Below, one piece after another: positions 9,658 to 17,819 of a stretch of 64,000 bases of DNA. Every line of letters begins with the position of its first letter. The first letter of the stretch is position 1. This stretch comes from an uncultured Eubacteriales bacterium (GTDB lineage: Bacteria; Bacillota; Clostridia; Oscillospirales; Acutalibacteraceae): contig CAKSSR010000006.1 in the NCBI GenBank assembly GCA_934489735.1, forward strand, positions 1 to 64,000, written 5' to 3'. Below the pieces are notes generated by a model. The model did no database searches, was not told where the DNA came from, and worked only from the letters and a program-made list of their open reading frames with translations. The translations under genes were made by a program, and so were the position numbers.

Positions 9658-11070
9658 GTGAATAAGTTGAAAAACAATAACAACTACAAATTAATTTTTT
9701 TATCTTTCATAATATTATACAACTTAATGATAATATATGCTAACTCTCTCTCTATGTCTCATTACTCTATAAAGATCTTAAAGGGACAAACTTTTTACGC
9801 TCGGATATCAGCCAACAACAAAACGAAGATATACAGTGACGACACGAACGTAGCGACAGTAACCAGAAAAGGATATATTTACGGAGTGAATGTAGGAGTC
9901 ACTAATATAAATGCAGAAAATGAAGACGGGAACAAAGTTTCTTGCGAAGTAACTGTTTTGGAGGAGCCACCAGCAAGGTTTTTATACAGTCAGCCAAACA
10001 TAGCTCATGCGAACTCAAGCATTGAATGCATTGCCATAACAGATCAATCAAAGGAACAGGTAAAATTTGAAGTCTTCACGCCAGGAGCACCTAAGACGGT
10101 ATATGCATATAACAAAGAGAGAGAAGGCAGGACTTATGTATGGAAAGCCAGAGTGAATGTACCGGGGAAGGGGAAATTTAGACTAAGAGTCCATTCTAGA
10201 ACGAGCACAGGTCAATGGAGGATGGATCCGGCTAATGATTCCTTTATAGTAGTATCAGACAACAATAGAAATTCATGCGATGGCAGTAGATTAAGTGACA
10301 AAGGGGTAGAATTTATTGCCTGCTGCGAAGGATTTGTACCGATGGTATATGAAGACAGACTAGCGAACAACATTCCAACGATAGGATATGGCAAGACGCT
10401 TAAAGTAGGAGACACATTTTACAATAACCTAACGAGAAGGGAAGGTTATGCAATGTTATTAAAGACAGTAAATGAGTCGATATATACTCAGTCAATAAGT
10501 AACTTCTTGCATCAGAATAATATCAAATTTAATCAAAATCAATTTGATGCACTAGTAAGTTTTACATACAATGTAGGAACTGCTTGGATTAGCAACTCTA
10601 GGTTAAGAAACTTATTTCTTTCTGCAGTAAAAGACAGCAATATTGTAAATGCGAACGTCATAGGCAGGATCAAATCGACCGACGGAGTAAATGTCAGGAT
10701 GGAGCCATCAACATCTTCTGAAATCATAACGACATTATGTAAGAATTCGACTGTAAGCATATTAAGTAAGGATGCCTTAGACTCTGACTGGTACAAAGTA
10801 AGGCTTAGCAATGGCAAGATAGGATTTGTATTTTCTGAATATATTGATTTAACAATTCACTATCCAGGAGAAAAGCATCTCAATTATGTTGACAAAAACA
10901 AGTTTATAAAAGAATTATCTGAATATCATCATGCGGGTGGTATATGTTATGATGGACTTCTAAAAAGAAGATATAAAGAACTTGATATATTTTTCCATGG
11001 TATTTACATGCTTACGCCAGGAGAATATAATAATAAGCACGGTTATCCCACGCCAAAATGTAGAAAGTAA
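9658..11070 (+). CDS. Secreted GH24 lysozyme with Big2-like and inserted SH3b domains
   Basis: An exported muramidase of about 470 residues. The N-terminal hydrophobic segment (about 11-30) is a signal peptide or anchor. Then a Big2-like domain (about 35-100; TNVATVTRKGYIYGVNVGVT), an Ig-like region (about 105-200), and a T4-lysozyme-type GH24 domain opening at about 212. E224 (CCEGF), D233 (YEDR) and T241 (PTIGYGKT) match the Glu-Asp-Thr catalytic set. The GH24 domain is split: its QFDALVSFTYNVG helix (about 295-310) is followed by an SH3b domain (about 335-400) before the C-terminal YHHAGGICYDGLLKRR block. GTG at 9658 is taken as start; TTG at 9667 is an alternative. It likely remodels or degrades peptidoglycan. 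No holin or phage genes are adjacent. Confidence 0.85.
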   Translation: MNKLKNNNNYKLIFLSFIILYNLMIIYANSLSMSHYSIKILKGQTFYARISANNKTKIYSDDTNVATVTRKGYIYGVNVGVTNINAENEDGNKVSCEVTVLEEPPARFLYSQPNIAHANSSIECIAITDQSKEQVKFEVFTPGAPKTVYAYNKEREGRTYVWKARVNVPGKGKFRLRVHSRTSTGQWRMDPANDSFIVVSDNNRNSCDGSRLSDKGVEFIACCEGFVPMVYEDRLANNIPTIGYGKTLKVGDTFYNNLTRREGYAMLLKTVNESIYTQSISNFLHQNNIKFNQNQFDALVSFTYNVGTAWISNSRLRNLFLSAVKDSNIVNANVIGRIKSTDGVNVRMEPSTSSEIITTLCKNSTVSILSKDALDSDWYKVRLSNGKIGFVFSEYIDLTIHYPGEKHLNYVDKNKFIKELSEYHHAGGICYDGLLKRRYKELDIFFHGIYMLTPGEYNNKHGYPTPKCRK

Positions 11071-11082
11071 ATATGAAGTATT

Positions 11083-11113
11083 GCTGTCTTGGATCGCCAT
11101 TGACAGCTTTTTC
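11083..11113 (+). terminator. Terminator after the lysozyme gene
   Basis: GCTGTC (11083-11088) pairs with GACAGC (11102-11107), followed by TTTTTC. Confidence 0.75.
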
Positions 11114-11143
11114 TATAAGTATTGAGAAAGGACAATTATAATC

Positions 11144-13345
11144 ATGAATGAAAAATTAGAACTTTCAGGGACAATTGAGCAAATAGTCTTCAAAAACGAA
11201 GAAAATGATTACTCTGTTGTACTAATTTCCCCGAATAACGACACAGACTACATAACAATTGTAGGAGTCATGCCAAATATAAATATAGGAGAAAAGATCC
11301 ATCTGACAGGGACACTGGACAACCATCCAACATTCGGAGAACAAATCAAAGTAGAGAATTATTCAAAAGAATTACCATCAGATAAGGAATCTATATTAAA
11401 ATTTTTATCATGCGGAGCAATAAAAGGAATTGGTAAGTCTACAGCAACGAAATTGATAGAAAAGTTTGGAGATGAGACTTTATATATATTAGAAAACTTT
11501 CCAGACAAAATATCTAAGATAAAAGGAATTAGCCCTCAAAAGGCAGAAGTTATATCTGCGCAAGTAAAAAACATTACTTGTATCAGCAAAATCATGGATT
11601 TTTTATCACCTTTTTCAGTCACGCCAGAACAAGTCACTAAAATTTATAATATATTAGGATCAAATGCCATAGATAAAATAAAATTAAATCCTTATGTAAT
11701 ATGCAGCAATGGAATCAATTTAGATTTTGACAAAGCAGATGCGATATCTTTAGAAATGGGTAACGAACTGGACAACGCATTTAGGATAAAGGCTGGAATT
11801 TTATACATTTTGGAACATAATATCAACAACGGTCACACTTGCCTACCAAGAGATAAGCTACGGGAAGTATGTGCTAAATATTTAGACTTAGAAAGTGATT
11901 TGGTAGAGGAACAATTGACTGCCATGATTGACGAAAGGACAATAGTCTCATGCAAATTTGATAACAAAGAGTTTATTTTTACATTGATGGCTTACAACAC
12001 AGAGAACTACATTGCAACAAGACTTAAGACATTGTTAGAATTTCCTGCCAAAAGCATTACAAATATAGATAAAGAAATAAAAAAAATAGAAGTAGAAAGC
12101 AATATAAAGTACGCATCACTACAAAAAGAAGCTATCAAAGAAGCTTTATCAAAAGGTTTAATCATATTAACTGGTGGACCAGGAACAGGTAAGTCTACAA
12201 CTTTGAACGGAATTATAAAGATATTGGAGGAAAAAGGAGAAAAAGTATATCTAGCTGCACCTACTGGAAGAGCTGCTAGAAGAATGTCAGAAATAACTGG
12301 GAAAGAAGCAAAGACTATTCATAGATTATTGGAAGTCTCTTGGGACTCATTAAATAATACGACTTTTAATAGAAATGAGTATAATCCATTGAAATGTGAT
12401 GCATTAGTTTTGGATGAATTATCTATGATAGACGTGTTCTTGATGGAAAATTTAATCAAAGCTCTACCGCTGGGATGCAGACTTATAATGGTCGGAGACC
12501 CAGATCAACTTCCGTCAGTAGGAGCGGGAAACGTTCTTAAAGATTTAATAAGGTCTAACTCACTTCCAGTTGTATCATTGAAAGAAATCTTTAGGCAATC
12601 ATTAAAGAGTTTAATCATAACAAATGCGCATAAAATAATAAATGGCGAATATCCTGAACTTCATGAAAGAAATAGTGACTTTTTCTTTATAAAACAGAAC
12701 GATGCAGAAGAAATTAAAAATACAATATTAGATTTGTATAAGAGAAGACTTCCAAATGCTTACGGTTATTACAAATTGGATGACATACAAGTGCTTTGTC
12801 AAAGCAAATTAGGAATCCTAGGGACTGTAAACTTAAATAAGAGCTTAAGAGAAATGCTAAATCCTTCATCATATAGTAAGAGCGAATTAAAAATAGGTAA
12901 TACAATCTTCAGAAAGTATGATAAAATTATACAAATAAAAAATGATTATGATATAACTTGGACAAGAGAAAATGGTCAAACCGGCACAGGAGTCTTTAAC
13001 GGAGACATCGGAACTATAATTGATATTGACAATGTAAAAGACTTAATTCAAGTAAAGTATGATGACAAAATAGCTATATATGACACAAGTAAAATGATTA
13101 ATCTAGAATTGGCATACGCAATGACCGTGCACAAAAGCCAAGGGAGCGAATTCAATGCAATCATAATGCCAATGTTTGACGGACCTAAGCAACTTTACTA
13201 CAGAAATTTATTATATACAGGAGTAACAAGAGCCAAGTCAATTGTAATTATGGTCGGCAAAGAATCAATTGTAAATAGCATGGTAAATAACGATAAAAAG
13301 ACAAAAAGATATACTGGATTAAAGTTCTTACTGTCGAATTTGTAA
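11144..13345 (+). CDS. recD2: RecD2-type ATP-dependent 5'-3' DNA helicase
   Basis: A 733-residue SF1B helicase. The N-terminal OB-like and helix-hairpin-helix region (about 1-200; GAIKGIGKSTATKLIEKFG) is characteristic of RecD2 rather than the RecBCD subunit RecD. Walker A is GGPGTGKST (about 344-352), Walker B/DEAD-like is LVLDELSMID, motif III is GDPDQLPSVGAGNVL, and the C-terminal UvrD-like motif is AYAMTVHKSQGSEF followed by YTGVTRAK. RecD2 acts in repair and fork maintenance in bacteria that use AddAB rather than RecBCD. AGAAAGGA lies before ATG 11144. It stands upstream of the DUF3343/cysteine desulfurase pair without a visible terminator between, so read-through is possible. Confidence 0.93.
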   Translation: MNEKLELSGTIEQIVFKNEENDYSVVLISPNNDTDYITIVGVMPNINIGEKIHLTGTLDNHPTFGEQIKVENYSKELPSDKESILKFLSCGAIKGIGKSTATKLIEKFGDETLYILENFPDKISKIKGISPQKAEVISAQVKNITCISKIMDFLSPFSVTPEQVTKIYNILGSNAIDKIKLNPYVICSNGINLDFDKADAISLEMGNELDNAFRIKAGILYILEHNINNGHTCLPRDKLREVCAKYLDLESDLVEEQLTAMIDERTIVSCKFDNKEFIFTLMAYNTENYIATRLKTLLEFPAKSITNIDKEIKKIEVESNIKYASLQKEAIKEALSKGLIILTGGPGTGKSTTLNGIIKILEEKGEKVYLAAPTGRAARRMSEITGKEAKTIHRLLEVSWDSLNNTTFNRNEYNPLKCDALVLDELSMIDVFLMENLIKALPLGCRLIMVGDPDQLPSVGAGNVLKDLIRSNSLPVVSLKEIFRQSLKSLIITNAHKIINGEYPELHERNSDFFFIKQNDAEEIKNTILDLYKRRLPNAYGYYKLDDIQVLCQSKLGILGTVNLNKSLREMLNPSSYSKSELKIGNTIFRKYDKIIQIKNDYDITWTRENGQTGTGVFNGDIGTIIDIDNVKDLIQVKYDDKIAIYDTSKMINLELAYAMTVHKSQGSEFNAIIMPMFDGPKQLYYRNLLYTGVTRAKSIVIMVGKESIVNSMVNNDKKTKRYTGLKFLLSNL

Positions 13346-13413
13346 CTATAACAACCGTCTTACATATAATAAAATTATAATAAGTTTATTATATCACGAA
13401 GAAGGTGAAATTA

Positions 13414-13629
13414 TTGGAAGGAACTATATTAATTGTCCGTTCAATGACAGAAGCAATGAAAGGTAAAAGATTATTATTAAGCAATGGTATAAAAGCAAAC
13501 GTGAGAAGAATATCGAACACCGGTAAGAATGGTAGCTGTGGGTACGGTTTACAAGTTAAAGACAAAATTCATGAGGCAGAACAAATATTGAGATTGAATA
13601 ATATATTGGAAGATGACCCTTGGGAGTGA
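13414..13629 (+). CDS. DUF3343 protein (putative Se/S carrier)
   Basis: About 71 residues, starting MEGTILIVRSMTEAMKGKRL at TTG 13414, preferred because AAGGTG sits 6 bases upstream; the GTG at 13405 is part of that ribosome site. Length and N-terminal pattern match DUF3343 proteins, which in Clostridia often lie next to class V aminotransferases and YedF/SelD genes and are annotated as putative selenium or sulfur carriers. A Cys occurs at GSCGYGLQV in the middle. It lies 6 bases upstream of a cysteine desulfurase, so a role in receiving or passing sulfur/selenium is likely but inferred from context. Confidence 0.75.
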   Translation: MEGTILIVRSMTEAMKGKRLLLSNGIKANVRRISNTGKNGSCGYGLQVKDKIHEAEQILRLNNILEDDPWE

Positions 13630-13635
13630 TTTGCT

Positions 13636-14787
13636 TTGATATACTTGGATAACGCAGCAACTACTTACCCAAAGCCCATCTCAGTTTTAAAGAATATTAA
13701 CAACTCAATAATAAAATTTGGAGCTAACCCAGGACGAAGTGGCCACAAGATGTCATTAGCTACCGCAGATGAACTATTTAAATGCAGAGAAGTAACAAAA
13801 AAGTTATTCAATGCTTCCTCCGAAGAAAATATATTATTTACTTGTAACTGTACTTATGCCCTTAATACTGTAATCAAAGGGTATCTTAAACCCGGCGACC
13901 ACGTAGTAGTATCCAACTTAGAACATAATGCAGTTATGAGGCCATTGCAGAAACTTAAAGCAAAAGACATAATTAATTTTTCAATAGCAAAGATTTATTG
14001 CGAAGATAACGACAAAACAATAGATTCATTTAGAAAATCTATAACAGATAAAACAACTTTGATAATTTGTACTCATGCCTCAAACGTATGGGGGATAAAG
14101 ACTCCTATAGAAAGATTGACTTTTTTAGCAAAAGAATATGAAATTCCAATATTAGTTGACGCTGCCCAAACAGCAGGAGTAGTTCCTATTGATCTTCAAG
14201 ACACACCTATAGACTTTCTATGTACAGCAGGACATAAAGGACTATACGGCCCAATGGGAACTGGTTTGCTAATAACGAAAAAAGGTGACCTCGTTGATAC
14301 TTTGGTTGAGGGAGGCACGGGAACTGATTCACTTTCGTTTGAGCAACCAAGCTATATGCCAGATAAATTTGAGAGCGGGACGCCAAACACTCCAGGAATA
14401 ATAGGCCTTAGAAGCGGAATTGAATTCATTCTAAGAAAAGGAATAAAAAATATAAGCAAACATGAATTCAGTTTAATTCAATATGCTTATGATGAATTGA
14501 GTAAGATTGACAAGGTTAAACTGTATTTTAATAAACCTAACGACAAATACTTCGTTCCATTGATATCTTTTAACATCGATGACAAAAATAGTGAAGATGT
14601 CGCAGCATACTTGGACCAAATGGGTATAGCAACTAGAGCTGGCCTTCACTGTGCGCCATCGGCACATAAGTATAAAGATACCGTCAAAAGTGGAGCCGTT
14701 AGGGTATGTCCTTCTATATTCAACAATTTTAATCATATCGATAGATTAATCTACTGCATTAAGAGATTTGTCAAGACTCAGTTATAA
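13636..14787 (+). CDS. Cysteine desulfurase / selenocysteine lyase-like enzyme (class V aminotransferase)
   Basis: A 383-residue PLP enzyme starting MIYLDNAATTYPKP at TTG 13636 (GGGAG 9 bases upstream). The PLP lysine is in TAGHKGLYGPMGTGL (about residue 200), the cofactor Asp in LVDAAQTAGV, and the active-site Cys in RAGLHCAP (about 340), as in group II SufS/CsdA enzymes, so persulfide chemistry should be intact. It converts cysteine to alanine plus enzyme-bound sulfur, or releases selenium from selenocysteine. Pairing with DUF3343 rather than with sufBCD/sufU suggests a dedicated Se/S delivery role, not general Fe-S assembly. Confidence 0.88.
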   Translation: MIYLDNAATTYPKPISVLKNINNSIIKFGANPGRSGHKMSLATADELFKCREVTKKLFNASSEENILFTCNCTYALNTVIKGYLKPGDHVVVSNLEHNAVMRPLQKLKAKDIINFSIAKIYCEDNDKTIDSFRKSITDKTTLIICTHASNVWGIKTPIERLTFLAKEYEIPILVDAAQTAGVVPIDLQDTPIDFLCTAGHKGLYGPMGTGLLITKKGDLVDTLVEGGTGTDSLSFEQPSYMPDKFESGTPNTPGIIGLRSGIEFILRKGIKNISKHEFSLIQYAYDELSKIDKVKLYFNKPNDKYFVPLISFNIDDKNSEDVAAYLDQMGIATRAGLHCAPSAHKYKDTVKSGAVRVCPSIFNNFNHIDRLIYCIKRFVKTQL

Positions 14788-14794
14788 AAGATTT

Positions 14795-14850
14795 AATAGG
14801 AACCGAACCAGATTTAAACAATGGTTTGATTCCTATTAATTTTTATATGG
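14795..14850 (+). repeat. Hairpin/terminator repeat, copy 1 of a direct pair
   Basis: AATAGGAAC...GATTCCTATT forms an inverted repeat (inner arms GAACC and GGTTTG) ending in TTTTT, so it terminates the cysteine desulfurase transcript. A near-identical copy lies at 15688-15743; the two differ at only a few positions over about 50 bp and bracket the HTH/membrane cassette. Confidence 0.85.
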
Positions 14851-14977
14851 ATAAAGTAAAAAAGAAATGCTCAAGCAACAAAATTAGGTGGAAATGATAT
14901 AAAAAAACAATTAAATACCATTAGTTACTGAACCATATCTATATCTATTAACTTGTTATTGCTTTGATAAAATATGC

Positions 14978-15006
14978 TTGACATATATAAATCCATCTGT
15001 TAAAAT
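14978..15006 (+). promoter_or_regulatory. Sigma-A promoter of the HTH/membrane-protein cassette
   Basis: TTGACA (14978-14983), a 17-bp spacer and TAAAAT (15001-15006). The -10 directly abuts a perfect 32-bp palindrome, so a bound repressor would block the start site. Confidence 0.75.
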
Positions 15007-15037
15007 AGAAAAAGTAAAGTATACTTTACTTTTTCTA
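15006..15037. promoter_or_regulatory. Perfect 32-bp palindromic operator
   Basis: TAGAAAAAGTAAAGTA is followed directly by its exact reverse complement, with no mismatch. It covers the expected transcription start and ends one base before the AAGAGG ribosome site of the HTH gene. This is almost certainly the autoregulatory operator of that gene. Confidence 0.8.
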
Positions 15038-15050
15038 AAGAGGTGATCTA

Positions 15051-15245
15051 TTGAAAAATAATCTTGAAAAGATTAGAAAAGATAAGGGCTTAAGTCAAGA
15101 AGAATTGGCTAATATTTTGGAAGTTTCCAGGCAAACAATATGGTCATTGGAAAATGGTAAGTATAACCCATCGATTATATTGGCATTTAAAATTGCAAAG
15201 TTTTTTGAAACAAGTATTGAAAATATTTTTATCTATGAGGAGTGA
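15051..15245 (+). CDS. Small Cro/CI-type (XRE) transcriptional regulator
   Basis: A 64-residue protein that is a single helix-turn-helix domain: LEKIRKDKGLSQEELANIL, then VSRQTIWSLENGKYNPS as recognition region, then ILAFKIAKFFETSIENIF. This is the compact repressor type that usually sits directly before a small membrane-protein gene. The start is TTG 15051, with AAGAGGTGA upstream. It is 6 bases from the next gene, so the two form one operon, presumably repressed through the palindrome at 15006-15037. The signal that relieves repression is unknown. Confidence 0.85.
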   Translation: MKNNLEKIRKDKGLSQEELANILEVSRQTIWSLENGKYNPSIILAFKIAKFFETSIENIFIYEE

Positions 15246-15251
15246 TAAGTA

Positions 15252-15671
15252 ATGAAAAACAAGAAATTTTCTTTTTTCATGATTTTAATCGGTATAATGT
15301 TGATTATATCAGCAATATATTTGATAATGTCTGGAAAAGTTGATGGTGGAGTAACAGGTATATTTTGGGGAATTGGTGGAGGCTTATCAGGAGTGGGAAT
15401 AGCATATCTTTTTGAACATCACTTTTATAAAAAAAATCCTGAGTTATGCAAAAGAATGGCTATAGAAAGAAATGACGAGAGAAATATTACTATAAATAAT
15501 ATAGCTAAAGCAAAATCTGGGACAGTACTTATGTATTTGAACTTTATATTAGCTGTGATAATGAGCTTCTTTAACGTCGCATTATGGGCAATATTAACTT
15601 TACTCCTTACTACTACTTTTTATTCATTATACACTGTGTTTTTGATTGCTAAGTATAATAAAACTCAATAA
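15252..15671 (+). CDS. Small four-helix membrane protein, DUF2178-like
   Basis: A 139-residue membrane protein with four hydrophobic segments (about 8-26, 35-53, 94-110 and 112-132) and a conserved-looking cytosolic stretch between helices 2 and 3 (CKRMAIERNDERNITINNIAKAKSG). The E-x-x-D-E-R-x-x-x-I element is typical of the DUF2178-type proteins that accompany XRE repressors in Firmicutes. Function of that family is not established; stress sensing or transport regulation has been suggested by context. ATG 15252 follows GAGGAGTGATAAGTA. The cassette ends at the second hairpin repeat. Confidence 0.7.
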   Translation: MKNKKFSFFMILIGIMLIISAIYLIMSGKVDGGVTGIFWGIGGGLSGVGIAYLFEHHFYKKNPELCKRMAIERNDERNITINNIAKAKSGTVLMYLNFILAVIMSFFNVALWAILTLLLTTTFYSLYTVFLIAKYNKTQ

Positions 15672-15687
15672 GAGTAATAAAAAAAAT

Positions 15688-15743
15688 AATAGGAACTGAA
15701 CCAGATTTAAACAATGGTTTGATTCCTATTAGTTTTTATATAG
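15688..15743 (+). repeat. Hairpin/terminator repeat, copy 2 of a direct pair
   Basis: A direct copy of the element at 14795-14850 (AATAGGAACTGAACCAG...GATTCCTATTAGTTTTT). It terminates the HTH/membrane operon. From here to 16021 I see no gene; a hydrophobic minus-strand frame at 15768-15959 has no ribosome site and is not supported. Confidence 0.85.
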
Positions 15744-16021
15744 GCAAATAACAGAGATAGAGATAGATTAAGTAACAAAATGCAAAACAAAATTCACCAT
15801 AAACAAGAAAAAATTAAAGACAAAGGTGCGTCCAACAAAGGTACAAAGTACTATATATAATAAAATAATTACCATCAGACTGTATTTGAATAGAAACCAA
15901 TCAACAAAATCTTGTATTTTTAAATAATTAAAAGAAACGTTATCTATTGCTAAATGCATTCAAGTAATGTATAATTAAAAAATACTTTTATGAAGTTAAA
16001 ATTTGAAAGGAGTTTTTTACT

Positions 16022-16714
16022 ATGATTTATTCAAATGAAGTAGAAAACATGTGTATTGTAAAAAAAGGTCCATGTCACGGTCCGGCTCCAATACCTGAAG
16101 AAGGCAAGTGGATAAAGCCATATGAAATAAAAGATATTTCTGGTTTGTCTCATGGTATAGGCTGGTGCGCACCTCAACAAGGAGCATGTAAGTTGACATT
16201 AAATATTAAGGAAGGAATTGTTGAGGAAGCTTTGGTTGAGACAATTGGTTGCTCAGGTATGACCCACTCAGCTGCTATGGCTGCAGAAATTCTAACTGGT
16301 AAGACTTTGTTGGAATGTTTAAATACAGACTTAGTTTGTGATGCAATAAATGTGGCCATGAGAGAAATTTTCCAACAATTGGTATACGGTCGTACTCAAA
16401 CAGCCTTCTCTGAGGGAGGTTTGCCAATAGGTGCAGGATTAGAAGATTTGGGAAAAGGTCTTCGCTCGCAAGTAGGAACTATGTTCAGCACGAAATACAA
16501 AGGCGTAAGGTATATGGAAATGGCTGAAGGATATATATTATCTATGGCACTCGATGAAAATGATGAAGTAATCGGATACAAATTTGTAAGAGTTGGTAAG
16601 ATGCTAGAAGATATCAGGAACGGAATATCTCCGGACGAGGCATATAATAATAACATAGGTCAATATGGAAGATATGATAATGCGGCTAAATATATAGACC
16701 CACGAAAAGAATAG
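16022..16714 (+). CDS. NifU-like iron-sulfur scaffold protein paired with GGGtGRT protein
   Basis: 230 residues. The core (about 50-130) resembles the NifU N-terminal scaffold: GIGWCAPQQGACKLTL, then VETIGCSGMTHSAAMAAEILTGKTLLEC, with cysteines spaced to bind an Fe-S cluster. An N-terminal Cys-containing extension (CIVKKGPCHGPAPIPEEGKW) and a C-terminal region absent from classic NifU/IscU mark the clostridial subgroup that always lies before a GGGtGRT gene. ATG 16022 has AAGGAG upstream. It lies 11 bases from the next start. The client of this scaffold pair is unknown. Confidence 0.8.
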   Translation: MIYSNEVENMCIVKKGPCHGPAPIPEEGKWIKPYEIKDISGLSHGIGWCAPQQGACKLTLNIKEGIVEEALVETIGCSGMTHSAAMAAEILTGKTLLECLNTDLVCDAINVAMREIFQQLVYGRTQTAFSEGGLPIGAGLEDLGKGLRSQVGTMFSTKYKGVRYMEMAEGYILSMALDENDEVIGYKFVRVGKMLEDIRNGISPDEAYNNNIGQYGRYDNAAKYIDPRKE

Positions 16715-16725
16715 GAGTGAACTTT

Positions 16726-17736
16726 ATGTCTAATGATATGAACTTTGAAGGTAAAGAGCGTAGAATTGAAAAGATTAAAAAATGTCTAGCTGAATATGGA
16801 ATCGAAAGCTTAGAAGAAGCTCGTCAACTATGTCTAGATAAAAATATAGATCCAGAAGCAATCGTTAAAGGCGTACAACCAATAGCATTCGAAAATGCTT
16901 GCTGGGCTTACACTCTTGGATGCGCAGTTGCAATAAAGAAACAAGTGACTAGCGCAGCTGAAGCAGCTGAAGCAATCGGAATTGGATTAGAAGCCTTTTG
17001 CATACCTGGATCAGTAGCAGAACAAAGAAATGTTGGACTTGGTCACGGAAATTTAGGCGCTATGTTGCTAAGAGATGAGACAAAATGCTTCGCCTTTTTG
17101 GCAGGTCACGAATCTTTTGCTGCAGCTGAAGGCGCAATAGGAATAGCAAGGACAGCTAATAAAGCTAGAAGTAAGCCATTGAAAGTCATATTAAATGGTC
17201 TAGGTAAAGATGCTGCATATATAATATCAAGAATAAACGGTTTTACTTATGTTAAGACCGAATACGATTTCTTTACTTCTGAATTAAAAATAGTAGAAGA
17301 AAAGGCATTCTCGGATGGAGAAAGAGCTAATGTACGTTGCTTTGGTGCAAATGATGTACTAGAAGGCGTTGCAATTCTAAAACATGAAGACGTGGATGTA
17401 TCGATAACCGGTAACTCAACGAACCCAACAAGATTCCAACACCTCGTGGCAGGAACCTATAAGAAATGGGCAATAGAAAATAATAAAAAGTACTTCTCAG
17501 TAGCATCAGGTGGAGGAACCGGAAGGACTTTGCACCCAGATAATATGGCAGCAGGACCTGCTTCTTATGGATTGACTGACTCAATGGGACGTATGCATGG
17601 AGATGCTCAGTTTGCAGGATCATCTTCAGTGCCAGCTCATGTAGAAATGATGGGCTTGATTGGTATGGGTAACAATCCAATGGTAGGCGCAACCGTCGCT
17701 TGTGCAGTGGCTGTTTATGAAGGCTTAAAAGCATAA
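16726..17736 (+). CDS. GGGtGRT family protein
   Basis: About 336 residues, starting MSNDMNFEGKERRIEKIKKC at ATG 16726 (AGGAG 8 bases upstream); GTG 16717 overlaps the ribosome site. The family signature SGGGTGRTLHPDNMAAGPAS (about 265-285) is present, as is a Gly/Ala-rich region GHGNLGAMLLRDET...AGHESFAAAEGAIGIARTA. The family is found in anaerobic Firmicutes next to the NifU-like scaffold and has no assigned reaction. The C-terminus (MMGLIGMGNNPMVGATVACAVAV) is also conserved-looking. No transmembrane segment. Probably works with the upstream scaffold. Confidence 0.9.
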   Translation: MSNDMNFEGKERRIEKIKKCLAEYGIESLEEARQLCLDKNIDPEAIVKGVQPIAFENACWAYTLGCAVAIKKQVTSAAEAAEAIGIGLEAFCIPGSVAEQRNVGLGHGNLGAMLLRDETKCFAFLAGHESFAAAEGAIGIARTANKARSKPLKVILNGLGKDAAYIISRINGFTYVKTEYDFFTSELKIVEEKAFSDGERANVRCFGANDVLEGVAILKHEDVDVSITGNSTNPTRFQHLVAGTYKKWAIENNKKYFSVASGGGTGRTLHPDNMAAGPASYGLTDSMGRMHGDAQFAGSSSVPAHVEMMGLIGMGNNPMVGATVACAVAVYEGLKA

Positions 17737-17747
17737 AAAAATATGTA

Positions 17748-17780
17748 ATTCCCATGCTTTTTTTAATATTGTATGGGAAT
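17748..17780 (+). terminator. Weak terminator after the GGGtGRT gene
   Basis: ATTCCCAT (17748-17755) pairs with ATGGGAAT (17773-17780) around a T-rich loop. There is no good T-tract downstream, so efficiency is doubtful. Confidence 0.45.
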
Positions 17781-17819
17781 CTATTATTTAAAAACAAATT
17801 CAATTAAGGAGAACCATCT

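Noticed and set aside
9658..11070. Phage endolysin from a prophage
   Set aside because: No holin, tail or integrase genes nearby, and it carries an N-terminal export segment with Big2-like domain.
15768..15959. 63-residue hydrophobic minus-strand frame
   Set aside because: No ribosome site or promoter; AT-rich DNA commonly gives Phe/Leu-rich frames by chance.
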